This document shows, piece by piece, positions 42,543 through 54,599 of a stretch of 64,000 nt of DNA (positions within the stretch are counted from its first letter, which is position 1; every line of letters begins with the position of its first letter). Source of the stretch: Nothopassalora personata (lineage: Eukaryota; Ascomycota; Dothideomycetes; Mycosphaerellales; Mycosphaerellaceae); NCBI GenBank assembly GCA_033816765.1, contig CM066292.1, forward strand, positions 4,836,001-4,900,000, written 5' to 3'. Below the pieces are notes generated by a model. It searched no databases, was not told where the DNA came from, and saw only the letters and a program-made list of their open reading frames with translations. Made by a program: the position numbers and the translations under genes.

Positions 42543-45500
42543 GGTTTTCCTTCGGTTCCTAGGTATTTTCTAAGTCGTCGTATCCCTTCTATTTAATAAG
42601 GTATCGCTAACCTTTCTTATCTAGGATTTTCTCGACTTTAAATTCGTTTTCTACTTCCGGCTCGAAGTAGAAGCTTTCCTAGTAAGGTGTTTCGGCGTCT
42701 ACGGGTTCTAACTTAGAGATGTAGGATACTAGGTAGATTTTTACGTTAGGTGGTAGTCATAGCCGGTAGTTAACTAGCCCTACGACTTTGTCGATAAAAA
42801 ATAGTCCGACCTTAATATAATCTAGTTTCTTAGTCTTTCTCCTTATCCTTAAGTTTTTTATAAGGAGATAGACCTTATTCCCCTTTTTTAGTAGAGGTAC
42901 TATTTTTCTTATATCTTACCGTTATCGAGACAATTTTTATTATATATATTTAATCGTCTTACGTGTTTATTTATATACTTCCTTAAGAGTATCCGTTGTT
43001 ACGATTGCTCTTTCGGCTTACGGGTAGGATCTAGGTATTCCGAATAGGTTAGGATCTTTTCTAAAGTTCGTATAGAATAGCGTCGTTAAAGTTGTCTCTA
43101 ATTTATAGTTGTTTAGTGCGATCTACGCTATTAGCAGTAGTAAAACCTAATTGTCTTATACGTAGTTAATATAGTGTCGTAGATATTGTTCTAGCGTCTA
43201 ATTTATCCTTTCGGTCTATCTGTCTATCTCTAGATAATATACTATTAATAGCTTATGTCTAATTCTAATTGTTTCTATAAGCGTTTTCTAGTAGTTTAAT
43301 ATAAATAGCTTATTCCTGTCCGTTATAAACGCTTAGGGGAATCCGTAGTATCGGATAAGTCTATCTAGTACGAGGTATCCGAGCTGCTCTATATTATATA
43401 TTTCTAATGTAGGAATAAAGTGTACGTATTTCGTAAGTCTATTGACTATAACTAGTATTATGTCGTATAGCTATTCCGTAACTTAGTCTTTTAACGGTAG
43501 GAGTTTGATAATAAAGTCTATTATAACTTTGTCCTATAGTTTTATTAGTAGTGTCCTAAACTATAGGTAACCGTATTTTACGTGTCTTATAGCCTTGTTT
43601 CGTTAGTAGTGTACGTATTGTTTAATATAACGTAATACCTTAAGTCTTATCTATAGGAATAAGAAGCTACGCTATATAAGGTCTATTGTCTTTAAAGTTC
43701 TAGGGTGTCCGTAAGTTAGTCCGTTATAATGTTATTATATATATTCTTCCTCTCGATCCTTCGGCACTTAGTATTTTCCTTACGATATAGGAAATTGCTC
43801 GTCCTTGTCGCCTAATATCCGTACGATATTATTAAATTCTCTTATGTTTATACTAAGACTTCCGTAGGGGTTTATCTTTAGTATCTTATTTTATACTAGT
43901 TCTTTTCCTTCTATATAGTCGCTTCTTTAGCTTAGCGTATTAGCCCGGCTATTCTCCTTTCCTAGAGTATATTTAATTTCGAACTTGTATTACCCTAGTA
44001 GCTCCGACTAGCGGGCTTGCCTTCGGGTTAGTTCTTTTGTCGTTATAAAGTACGTAAGATTCTTATAGTTAGAAAGAATCGTTAACTTTAGTAGGCCCTT
44101 AAAGTATACTCTCTAATATTATATAGTAGTGATAATAGCTAGAAGCTCTTTATTATAGATGTCGTAGTTCTATTCCGCTATAGTTATTTTCCGGGAGTAA
44201 TAGGCTACTAGGTGTCTTTTTCTATCGTGTGTCTATATTAGACACGCGCCTATTGCTATATTAGACGCGTCGGTCTCGATATAGACTTCCTTACTACTAT
44301 CGAATAGTCGAAGCGTAGGGGCTAAATTGCATTATTCTTTAAGTTTCTCGAACGCTTTAATTTGTTCCTTTCCCTATTTCTAGGTAATGTCCTTTCTCGT
44401 AAGTATCGTTATTAGTACTACTATCTTTAAATAATCCTTAATGAATTTGCGGTTGTAGTTAGTAAGTCTAAGAAATAACTATACGTCCTTAACTGTTTTT
44501 AGTTCTAGCTATTCTCTAATTAACTATGTCTTCGTAGGGTTGATTTTTATCCCTATCTTGCTAATAATAAAGCCTAAGAATTTAACTTCTTTCTTATAGA
44601 ATTCGCATTTCTCGGGTGCTGTCTTGAATCCTAACTATATAAGTCGTTTAAAGACGTCCTAAACTTGTTTTATATGTTCCTATAGGGGTTCTTTTGTATA
44701 GACTAGTATATCGTCTATATAGGCGATAACGTATACGTTAAGTAGGTCTCTAAGTGGTTTATTAACAAGGTCCTAGTAGGATGCCGGTATGTTAGCTAAT
44801 CCTATTAGTATAACTAAGTATTTATAAAGTCCGTATCTTATTCTAAAAGCAGTTTTCTATTCTTCTCCTTCTACTATACGTATAGCGTAGAAGGCGTCTC
44901 GTAGGTTAATCTTCGTGTACTAGTCTAATCCGGTTAATCTATCTTATACTTCTTCGATGTTAGGTAGTAGGTATCGGTTCTTAATCGTAATCTCGTTTAA
45001 CTTTCTATAGTCTTATACGAGTCGTAACTTCCGGCTTACTTTTAGAATAAATATATATAGAGCTCCTACGCTAGAGGTAGATTTCCTTATCTATCCTTTA
45101 GCTAGTTTCTCCTTTAGCTATTCTCGTAGGGTCTATAGCTCTTTCTTAGACATTTAATATAGGGGTCTATATAGAGGCTCTTTCCCTAGCTAAATGTTAA
45201 TCTTATAATCCTATAGGCGGTACTTAGGTAAGGCGGCTTTGCCTCTCTCCTCTTTAAAGAGTCGCGACTACTTACGATACTCCTTAGGAATACTTAACTC
45301 TAAGATGTTAGTATTTTTTAATAGTACGTTACTCCTATTACTTCTAGTAACTTCGTAACCCGGCGCCCCTACGCTAGTGTCTATCCCGGTCGAAGGTAGT
45401 TCTTCTATTCTTCTAGTTAGCGTAAGCTATATTTTGTTTAGCTATTCTCTTACCTTATCTACTAGTAAACGCTACTACTAAGTAGGCTAAATGTCGATAC

Positions 45501-45905
45501 TATTACGGAATGATTCCTATAGACCCTAGAATTATAACGATAAGATAAACACGTGACTTATCCTACCTAAGCGCTTAGACTTAGAGCAATTAGACTGCTT
45601 ATGCTTAGACTAATTAGACTGCTTATGCTTAGAATAATTAGACTAATTACCGAGATCTACGAATCTCCTTTATATTTAGGAACGGTAAGAACCCCCTATA
45701 GTTTCGAGGCGTTTAACTTACTATTCAATATTACTATTTAGAATATACTATAACCTAACCTCTACCTTACTACCTGCTTAGTCTTTACGAGACAAGATAG
45801 CTACTACTTTATTACTCTCCCTCGACTTCCTATCGGCCCGAGAACAAACCCGATTAAGCTTGTCTTCTTAACTTATAATATTATTAGGTTATACTAAACC
45901 TAACA
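45501..45905 (+). repeat. 5' LTR of element A2
   Basis: 405 bp, starting TATTACGG (TGTTACGG with TG to TA) and ending CCTAACA. Pairs with 51306-51709. U3 holds 24-bp-like tandem units with TTAGACTAATTAGACTGC. Confidence 0.93.
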
Positions 45906-47984
45906 GCTTTAAACGCCCTCTACGATAGGAGACCGATAGAGTAAACGGGGAACACCCGCCCCTAGTAAAGCAAGTAGAGCCCGACGACCTTAGACCGTAA
46001 ACGATGCTATTTATGCCTTAGCTACTTATATAGGCAACGACACCCTTAAGGTTAGTAAGCTAGAATACTACTATAGCGACCGAGACAAGTTCGACACTTA
46101 GGTCTCTTAGATAGACATGTACTTCTTGTTTAACTCTATGCCTAAGAACCTTAAACCTGTCTTTACTACTACCTTTTTAAGAGGACGAGCATAGCATTAG
46201 GTTAAACTATTCCTTAGGAAATTCCTAGACAGCAACGGAGAAGACAATACCGACGGAATCTTTAGGTTATACAACTATCTTAAGCATACTATAAAGAGCG
46301 TCTTTAGTGTCTCTAATAAGATTACTACTGCCGTTTGTGTTATTTAGCATTTAACCTAGAAGACATCTACTACCGAATATACTACTAAATTCTAGGAATA
46401 CGCGCAACTTACCGATTAGGACGACGAAGCACTTTAAGTTATGTACTAAAGAGGACTAAAGGAGCATATTAAGGACGAGTTAATAAGGGACGGTCGGAAG
46501 ATCGATAGCTTAGGCGATCTCGTTAGAGTTACGATTAATCTTAACGACAAACTCTACGAGAGAGCTATAGAACGACGATACGACTCTAAAGTATCCGGAA
46601 AGGCTAGATATACACTAGGCTATAATAACCGTAATAGAGGCTTCTACGATAACTATAATAATAAGCCTAGGGATAAACCGTACTACGGACTATAGCTAAT
46701 AGAACTCGACGTTACCGAGAAAGGTCGTAAGATTAGGAATAGTAACGGGAATAGAGTATCCTAGAGTTTAAAAGAAACACGAACTTACTATAGATATAGC
46801 AAACCTAGCTACCTAGTAAGGGACTGCCGCGGTAAGAATATAGTACGCCGCGAACAGTTTAATGAAATACAACCCCGAACTAGTAAATCTAAGAGTAGCG
46901 TTAGATCTTAAGGAGATACCGACTATACTCGGAGAGTAGGGGAGAGAGCTAGTAATAGAAGCACGACGCCTCTCCTAGACCCCTTAGAAGGACGAGGAGG
47001 ATACTATAGGTAGCAAATAGTACTTATTCTATTTAATACGAAGAACTAACTACGATAGTTTAATATAATAACACAAAGAGTCGACTACGAGATCGAATCC
47101 GAGTCTCGAAATAGTTATAGAAGCCTTCATTAGCGATTCTATTACTAAGACTCGTGTTAAGTTTACTACGCCGCGAAGTTAGGCGTAGGGTATTAGCCTT
47201 AACAACTAAGAGGAACCCTAGGAGCGACATATAGGCAAAACGCTACGCTCAGAGAAGTAGATATCAACGAATCCTACTTTAATAACGATAAAAGCAATAA
47301 AGAAAACTAAGACCTAGGATAGAACGGATTATAGTTACCGGAACTATAGGAAGAAAGTTAAGAAACTACCGGGCTAGATACTATCGAAGAAGATTAGGAT
47401 CCGGAAGAATTAAGCGAAGAAGATTCCTCCGAAGGAGAAGAGAGCGATACTAACGACGACAATAAACAACTAACCTTTACGATTAATGCACCTAAGAAAT
47501 TATATAACATAATCGTATACCTATAAAGAAGGCACGAGGAATTCCTACCTAAGATAGGCGGACGAAGGATGCTATACTCTATTAAGTTTAATAAGACACT
47601 CGACACCCTACGAGGCATAGCCTAGGGATACCTACTTATAGAAACAACCGAGAATCTAGTAACCGCTATTATAGAACGACTACCGATAGGGAGCCGAATA
47701 ATAGGAACCGGATATCTTACACCGTTAGGAACATTTATATCGAATAAATTACGTAATGTAGTATAACACGTACGCGTACTCTACTTAGAAACGTAGAAGA
47801 TCTAGGAACATTACCGAATATAGGTATAGATATAGAAAGGCTCGCGCTAGGTTTAAGCGGAGGCCTCGAGACACGAAGCACGACGTTCTATATACGAATA
47901 GGGAAAAGGATTAACTCCCTAGGAATAAGCGACCGAAGGGAGTTATATAACATAGAAAAGGCTTAAGCATTACTAACGACAATA

Positions 47985-48194
47985 GTGTTTCGAACTAAAA
48001 TTATCGTTAACGGGCATAAGATAGATGCTATAATAGATTCCGGAGCAACCGGGAACTTTACCTCCGAATTATTTATTATAAGACATAGGATCGCTACCTA
48101 TAAGAAGAAAGAGGGTTATAAATTAATCGCGGTAGACGGATTATCCTTACCTAGTATAGAGCGCGAGACGATACCGCTACTACTTACTATCTAA
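47985..48194 (+). pseudogene. A2 retropepsin (aspartic protease) fragment
   Basis: A surviving 69-codon open stretch of the A2 polyprotein. It contains the catalytic triplet in IIDSGATGNF and a second strand KLIAVDGLSL. The frame ends at a TAA where A2 continues as degraded RT. Confidence 0.75.
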
Positions 48195-51100
48195 CGGTAC
48201 TACGAGGAGATTATCTTAGATATTACTAATATAGCTAGTTATAACATCGTACTAGGTATGCCTTAGTTAAGAAAGCACAATCTAGTAATCGACTAGAGAA
48301 GAGGAGTACTTACATTTAGGGAATGCGACTACGTTATCGACATTTAGCCTACGTAGCGGTAGCGTTCGCTAGTAGATAAGGTAAAGAGATAGCTAAATAG
48401 GATATAGCTTACGCCGAATAGAAGGATAGAAGAACTACCTTCGACCGGGATAGACACTAGCGTAGGGCCGCCGGGTTACGAAGTTACTAGAAGTAATAGA
48501 AGTAACGTACTATCGAAGGATACTAATATCTTAGATTTAAGTATTCTTAAAGAGTATCGCAAGTAGTCGCGACTCTTTAAAGAGGAAAGAGGTAAGGATG
48601 CCTTACCTAAGCACTAACTATAGGATTATAAGATAAACATTTAGCTAGGAAAAGAGCCTCTATAGGGACCCCTATATTAAATATCTAAGAAAGAGCTATA
48701 GACCCTACGAGAATAGCTAAAGGAGAAGCTAGCTAAAGGATAGATAAGAAGATCTACCTTAAGTGTAGGAACTCTATATATGTTCGGTCTAAAAGCAAAC
48801 GGGAAGTTACGACTCGTATAAGACTATAGGAAGTTAAACGAGATTACGATTAAGAACCGATACCCGCTACCTAACATCGAAGAAGCGTAAGATAGATTAA
48901 CCGGATTAGACTAGTATACGAAGATTAACCTACGAGATACTTTCTACGCTATACGGATAGTAGAAGGAGAAGAATAGAAAACCGCTTTTAGGACAAGATA
49001 CGGACTTTACAAATTCTTAGTTATACTAATAGGATTGACTAACGTACCTGCATCCTATTAGGACCTTGTTAATAAACCACTTAGAGACCTACTTAACGTA
49101 TACGTTATCGCCTATATAGACGATATACTAGTCTATACAAAAGGACCCCTATAGGAACATATAAAACAAGTTTAGGACGTCTTTAAACGACTTATATAGT
49201 TAGGATTCAAGACAGCACCCGAGAAATGCGAATTCTATAAGAAAGAAGTTAAATTCTTAGGCTTTATTATTAGTACTATAGGGATAACGATCGACCCTAC
49301 GAAGACATAGTTAATTAGAGAATAGCTAGAACTAAAAACAGTTAAGGACGTACAATTATTCCTTAGACTAGCGAACTATAACCGGAAATTTATTAAGGAC
49401 TACGTAAAGATAACAGCGCTAATAACGATGCTTATAAGAAAAGACGTTACCTAGAAATAGGGAAAGGAATAGATTAAAGCGTTTAAGAAACTTAAGGAAT
49501 AATGCGCTTTAGCCCCTACGCTTCGACTATTCGATAGTAGTAAGGAAGTCCACATCGAGACCGATGCGTCTAATATAGTAATAGGCACATATCTAATATA
49601 GACACACGATAGGTAGAGACACCTAGTAGCCTATTATTCCCGGAAAATAACTATAGCGGAATAGAACTACGACATCTATAATAAAGAGCTTCTAGCTATT
49701 ATTACTACTATATAACATTAGAGAGTATATGTCGAGGGCCTACTAAAGTTAACGATTCTTTCTAACTATAAGAATCTTACGTACTTTATAACGACGAAAG
49801 AACTTACCCGAAGGCAAGCCCGCTAGTCGGAGCTACTAGGACAATACAAGTTCGAAATTAAATATACTCTAGGAAAAGAGAACGGCCGCGCCGACGCGCT
49901 AAGCCAAAGAAGCGACTATATAGAAGGAAAGGAACTAATATAACATAAAATACTAAAGACGAACCCCGACGGAAGTCTTAGCGCTAATATAAGAGAATTT
50001 AATAATATCGTACGGATATTAGGCGACAAGGACGAACAATTCCCTATATCGTAAGGAAAATACTAGGTACTAAGGGATTGAGAAGAAGAATGTATACGAC
50101 AACATTATAATAGACTAACTTGTAGACACTCTAGAACTTTAAAGACAATAGACCTAATATAACGTAGTTTCTTATTCCTATAGATATGACTTAAGGTGTT
50201 ACGCTATATTAAATAATACGTACACTACTAACGAAATAAGGCTGCGAGACATGTAAAATACGGTTACCTACAGTTTAGGACACTACCGACGAAACTATAG
50301 GACGAAGTTATAATAGACTTTATTACGAAACTCCTACCGTTAAGAGACTAAGTTACGAAACAACTATATAACATAATACTAGTTATAGTTAATAGACTTA
50401 TAAAATACGTATACTTTATTCCTATATTAGAGACATATAATGTAGAGCAGCTCGGATACCTCGTACTAGATAGACTTATCCGGTACTACGGATTCCCTTA
50501 AGCGTTTATAACGGATAGAGATAAGCTGTTTATATCGAACTACTAGAAGACGCTTATAGGAACGATCGGAATTAAACATAAGCTATTAACAGTATATTAT
50601 CCGGAGATAGACGGACAAACCAAAAGGATAAATTAAACACTCGAGCAATACCTACGATACTACATTAACTACGTATAAGACAACTAGGTTTTATTACTAC
50701 TAATAGCACAGATTACACTAAACAACTACAAATTAGAGATAACTTTAACGACACTATTTTATGCGAACTTTAGTAAAGATCCTAACCTATTTAGAACACC
50801 TAGATCTTACCTATAAGCCGAAAGAGTAATCGTAATAACGGATACTCTTAAGGAAGTGTATAAAGAAACACGTAAGGCGATCGAAGATGTATAACAAAAA
50901 CTGTCTTAATAACGGTAGGACACAAGAAAAATAGCACCTCTACTAAAAGAGGGGGATAAGGTCTATCTCCTTACGAAAAACCTAAGAATAAGAAGATAGA
51001 CTAAGAAACTAGATTACGTTAAGGTCGGACTATTTTTTATCGACTAAGCTATAGGACTAGTTAACTACCGTCTACGGCTACTACCTAACGTAAGAATCTA

Positions 51101-51305
51101 CCTAGTCTTCTATATCTCTAAGTTAGAACCCGTAGACGCCGAAACACCCTACTAGGAAAGCTTCTATTTCGATACTAGAAACTTCGGTATCCTAAGCAAG
51201 TCGTTAACGGCGTTGTAGGAGGAAGAAGACATAGTTAACTATTACTATAAGAAACGACAACGGCTTAAGAAGCTTCGGGACGAAGCTAGGCTAAGAAGGG
51301 TATAG

Positions 51306-51709
51306 TGTTACGGAATAATTCCTATAGACCCTAGAATCATAACGATAAGACAAACACGTAACTCATCCTACCTAAGCGCTTAGACTTAGAGCGATTAGAC
51401 TACTTATGCTTAGACTAATTAGACTGCTCATACTTAGAATAATTAGACTAATTACCGAGATCTACGAATCTCCTTTGTATTTAAAAACGCTAAGAACCCC
51501 CTATAGTTTCGAGGCGTTTAACTCACTGTTTAATATTACTATTTAGAATACACTATAACCTAACCTCTGCCTTACTGCTACTTAGTCTTTACGAGATAAG
51601 ACAGCTACTACTTTATTACTCTCCCTCGTCTTCCTATCGGCCCGAGAACAAACCCGATTAAGCTTATCTTCTTAACTTGTAATATTATTAGATTATACTA
51701 AACCTAACA
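51306..51709 (+). repeat. 3' LTR of element A2
   Basis: 404 bp, TGTTACGG..CCTAACA. Differences from the 5' LTR are mainly CA/TA and TG/TA alternations. Confidence 0.93.
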
Positions 51710-52605
51710 ATAACGTAATCGTATTCCCTAATTATAAGTACTCCTTTCTTCTAGTCGACTATTAGATTATACTTTCTTAACTAAGGTATACCTAATACGA
51801 TATTATAAGTAGCTATGTTAGTAATATCTAAGATAATCTCCTCGTAGTACTATTAGATTACTAGTAGTAGCGGTATCGTCTCTCGCTCTATACTAGGTAA
51901 GGATAATCCGTCTACTGCGATTAATTTATACCCTTCGTCTTTCTCTTAGGTTACGATCCCTTTAGTCCTTATAAATGTTTCGAAGGTAAAATTCCTACTC
52001 GCTCTAGAATTAATTATAACCTTAGTCCTATAACTATTAACGATTGCTTATATTCGGAAGACTGGTTCTACTATCGGTAATACTTAAGCCTTTCTTATGT
52101 TATATAACTCCTTTTAGTCGCTTATTCCTAAGGAGTCGATCCTTTTCCTAATTATCGGATAGAACGTTATATTTTGTACCGTAAGGCTTCGGCCTAAATC
52201 TATAGCGAAGCGCTTAGTCTCTATACATTTTTTTAGTTACGTTCCTAGATTCGTTACGTTTCTAAGTAGAGTGCGCGTACGTGTTACACTATATTACGTA
52301 ATTCGTTGAATATAAATGTTCCTAACGGTATAAGGTATCCGGTACCTATTATTCTACTACCTAGCGGTAGTCGTTCGGTAACTACTATCGCGAGATTCTC
52401 TATAACACTTATAATTAGATATGTCTAAGCTATTACTCGTAATATATTAAGGGTTTTATCAAACTCGTTTAGGTATAGCATTCGTCGTCCCGATATTTTT
52501 AGTAGGAATTCTTTATACCTTCTTTATAGATAAACGATTATATTATATAGCTTCTTAGGTGCATCGATCGTAAAGGTTAGTTATTCGTTGTCGTCGTTAG
52601 TATCG

Positions 52606-53006
52606 TGTTAGGAACCGCTATACGTTATCCTAACCGGGCTTAGATCTTTATAGAGATGTCTTAAACATTAAGAAGGTAGTAGTCCTAAACAGTATATAGT
52701 AGTATACTTAAAATGAGTTAAGCACGAGGCTCCTATCTACTCGTAAAGAAGCGTCGTCTATATAGTACTATGTCTTAGCGTAACTAATTAGACTAAGCTC
52801 GACTACTCGACTACTTATCTACTTATCTACTCGTCTACTCGTCTACTTATCTAATAAAGTTCTTCTACGTATATAATCGTACCGAACTATAATACTATCG
52901 TACTAAACCGTAACAATCTACTCGTCTACTTATCTACTTATCTAATAAAGTTCCTCTACGTGCATAATCGTACCGAACTATAACACTATCGTACCAAACC
53001 GTAATA
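52606..53006 (-). repeat. Solo LTR inserted in A1, with internal tandem duplication
   Basis: 401 bp, TGTTAGGAACC..CCGTAATA (last CA changed to TA), so it reads TGTTACGG.. on the minus strand. It is flanked by TATCG and TATTG, a 5-bp target duplication with one C-to-T change. A1 reads continuously if it is removed, as comparison with A2 at about 47440 shows. An 80-bp segment (..TAATAAAGTTC..AAACCGTAA) is duplicated at its right side. Confidence 0.85.
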
Positions 53007-53546
53007 TATTGCTCTCTTCTCCTTCGGAGGAATCTTCTTTACTTAATTCGTCCGGATCCTAATCCTCTTCGATAGTATCTAGCCCGGTAGCTTCTTAACC
53101 TTATTTCTATAGTCCCGGTAACTACGATCTATTCTATCCTAGGTCCTAGTTTTCCTTATCGCTTCTATCGTTATTAGAGTAGGATTTATCTATATCTACT
53201 TCCTAGAGCGTAGTATTTTGTCTATATGTCGCTCCTAGGGTTCCTCGCGGTTACTAAGGCTAATACCCTACTCCTAATTTTACGAAGTAGTAAACCTAAC
53301 ACGAGTCTTAGTAATAGAATCGCTAATAAAGGCTTCTATAACTATTTCGAGATTCGGATTCAATCTCGTAGTCGAGTCTTCGTACTATTATCCTAAACGT
53401 CCGGTTCTGTTTCTCGTAGGTGTTAATTTAGCTAGTAATATTCTACTATCGTATATTTAACTAGTCGCGCGTGTTTCCTAGGCTTCTTTTGCTACTTCCC
53501 TTATAGGTTACTTTAAGCTCGTCGAGCTTATTATTAACGACTAATT

Positions 53547-53588
53547 AGTTATGTTAACCTTGGGTTTAGTTATGTTAACCTTAGGTTT
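53547..53588. repeat. 21-bp tandem repeat, two copies
   Basis: AGTTATGTTAACCTT(G/A)GGTTT occurs twice in a row. The copies differ by one G/A that is a TG/TA alternation. Confidence 0.85.
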
Positions 53589-53823
53589 AGAGGGAGGGTT
53601 CCTTAGGTCCAACTTACCCCTATTTCGTTTAGGTTTGATTAGACATTTAGGTAAGCCAGCGGGACTAGTATAGCTGTTAAGATATATACTGCGCAGTTAA
53701 GCATTGTAAGCGTAGCATTAAGGCAACAATTCAATTTATACCTCTTAAGTAGAGGGCATAGGGGTTTAGGTCCGCCAATCCTCTTATTTTATCCGGCTAC
53801 TGCGCTGCTCGTCACGTAACCTA

Positions 53824-53849
53824 ATTTCACGGTCCCGGGACCGGTAAAT
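53824..53849. repeat. Palindrome copy 1 (upstream of gag)
   Basis: 26-bp palindrome around CGGTCCCGGGACCG, with two mismatches in the left arm (CA for AC). It is preceded, 3 nt away, by GTCACGTAAC. Confidence 0.95.
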
Positions 53850-53987
53850 ACCTCTACTTACATAAGCGCCGCTCCACACTACCACAACTTAGACAGGCCT
53901 ATATAGGATAGTTAGTAGACATTATTTTAGTAGTCAATAAGGGGGGGTATTAAGTGTATACCCGGTAGCGTATTAGTATCCAGTTTA

Positions 53988-54164
53988 TAAGGTCAAAATC
54001 ACGGTTTAAGGTCTAAGGTTCACGGTTAAGGTTGTTACTTAAGGTTAAGGTTTAAGGTTAAGGTTCAAGGTCAAGGTTCACGGTTAAGGTTTGAAGTTAA
54101 GGTTTACGGTTAAGGTTTACGGTCAAGGTCGACTAAGGTCGAAAACACTTAAGGTCTAAGGTAT
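53988..54164. repeat. Degenerate GGTTAAGGTT(T/C) minisatellite
   Basis: About 175 bp made of AAGGTT, GGTTAAGG and GGTCAAGG units just upstream of the gag start of B (54243). The TTAAGG units are telomere-like but not TTAGGG. It may be a promoter or leader of element B. Confidence 0.85.
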
Positions 54165-54242
54165 TTAGCAACAATCACGGTTACAAGGTCCTATTAAGCA
54201 ACAACTATTATTAGCACATTCTAAAGCAAGCACTACGCAATA

Positions 54243-54599
54243 ATGGATACGGCTGCATTACTAGAAAAACTTAGCACCTTTGCCGACATAGGTAGAGGCT
54301 ACGAACAGCCTATAAACCCCACGAAAATAGAAGGGGTCTATAGGGATTCTGTCCCTTATAAGGGGATAGAGGAATCGGAGGAAGGGGAAACACCTAAATC
54401 TAGTAAGGAAGGGAGAAGCGGAACTAGCGCCGCTGAATTAGGTATAGGTATAGGAACGAACAGCACAATTGGAATAGATGCTATAACTGCCCTCTTTAGA
54501 CGATTAGTAGTAGCAATGGAAAACGCTAGCCCTCGCTTTCCACCTCTAGGAGGTGCTAAGAATCCGTTCTTTAATGGCACTAATGCTACTAAGTTCTAG
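54243..54599 (+). pseudogene. Element B gag N-terminus
   Basis: 118 codons, ATG at 54243, ending at TAG 54597. Reading on through stops gives further gag-like helical sequence, so the stop is a RIP product. The surviving part is acidic to neutral, with a KIEGVYRDSVPYKGIEESEE segment. Confidence 0.65.

Larger units (their letters stand above)
45501..51709 (+). mobile_element. A2: full-length RIP-degraded Ty3-type retrotransposon nested in A1
   Basis: 6209 bp with two LTRs. Inside, on the plus strand: gag (about 46000-46870) with a decayed CCHC knuckle (final VRDC, His and Cys changed to Tyr); protease near 47985-48194 (AIIDSGATGNF); RT about 48750-49400 with AYIDDILVY (YIDD codons 49113-49124); RNase H about 49500-49930 (ETDAS, GKENGRADALS); and integrase about 50100-50780 (YYPEIDGQTKRIN). 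The 3' end lacks a chromodomain and the antisense ORF that A1 and C have. Stops are nearly all TAG at Gln/Trp positions. It is flanked by ATA(A)C, and A1 sequence resumes on both sides. The polypurine tract AAGAAGGGTATAG precedes the 3' LTR. Confidence 0.93.
41504..53540 (-). mobile_element. A1: RIP-degraded Ty3-type chromovirus, interrupted by later insertions
   Basis: Minus-strand element split into 41504-45500 and 51710-about 53540. From its 3' end: LTR, antisense accessory ORF, chromodomain (about 42540-42650; minus-strand FKVEKILDKK and KGYDDLENT), integrase, RNase H and RT remnants to 45500. After the 6.2-kb A2 insertion come the protease region and upstream parts. All frames are full of TAG/TAA where the family has Gln or Trp. 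Gag is mostly lost: similarity to A2 fades near 53390, and no 5' LTR was found before element B. A second LTR insertion sits at 52606-53006. Right border is approximate. Confidence 0.85.

Noticed and set aside
53988..54164. Internal telomere repeat tract
   Set aside because: Units are GGTTAAGG-like and irregular, not TTAGGG, and they sit inside the retroelement leader.
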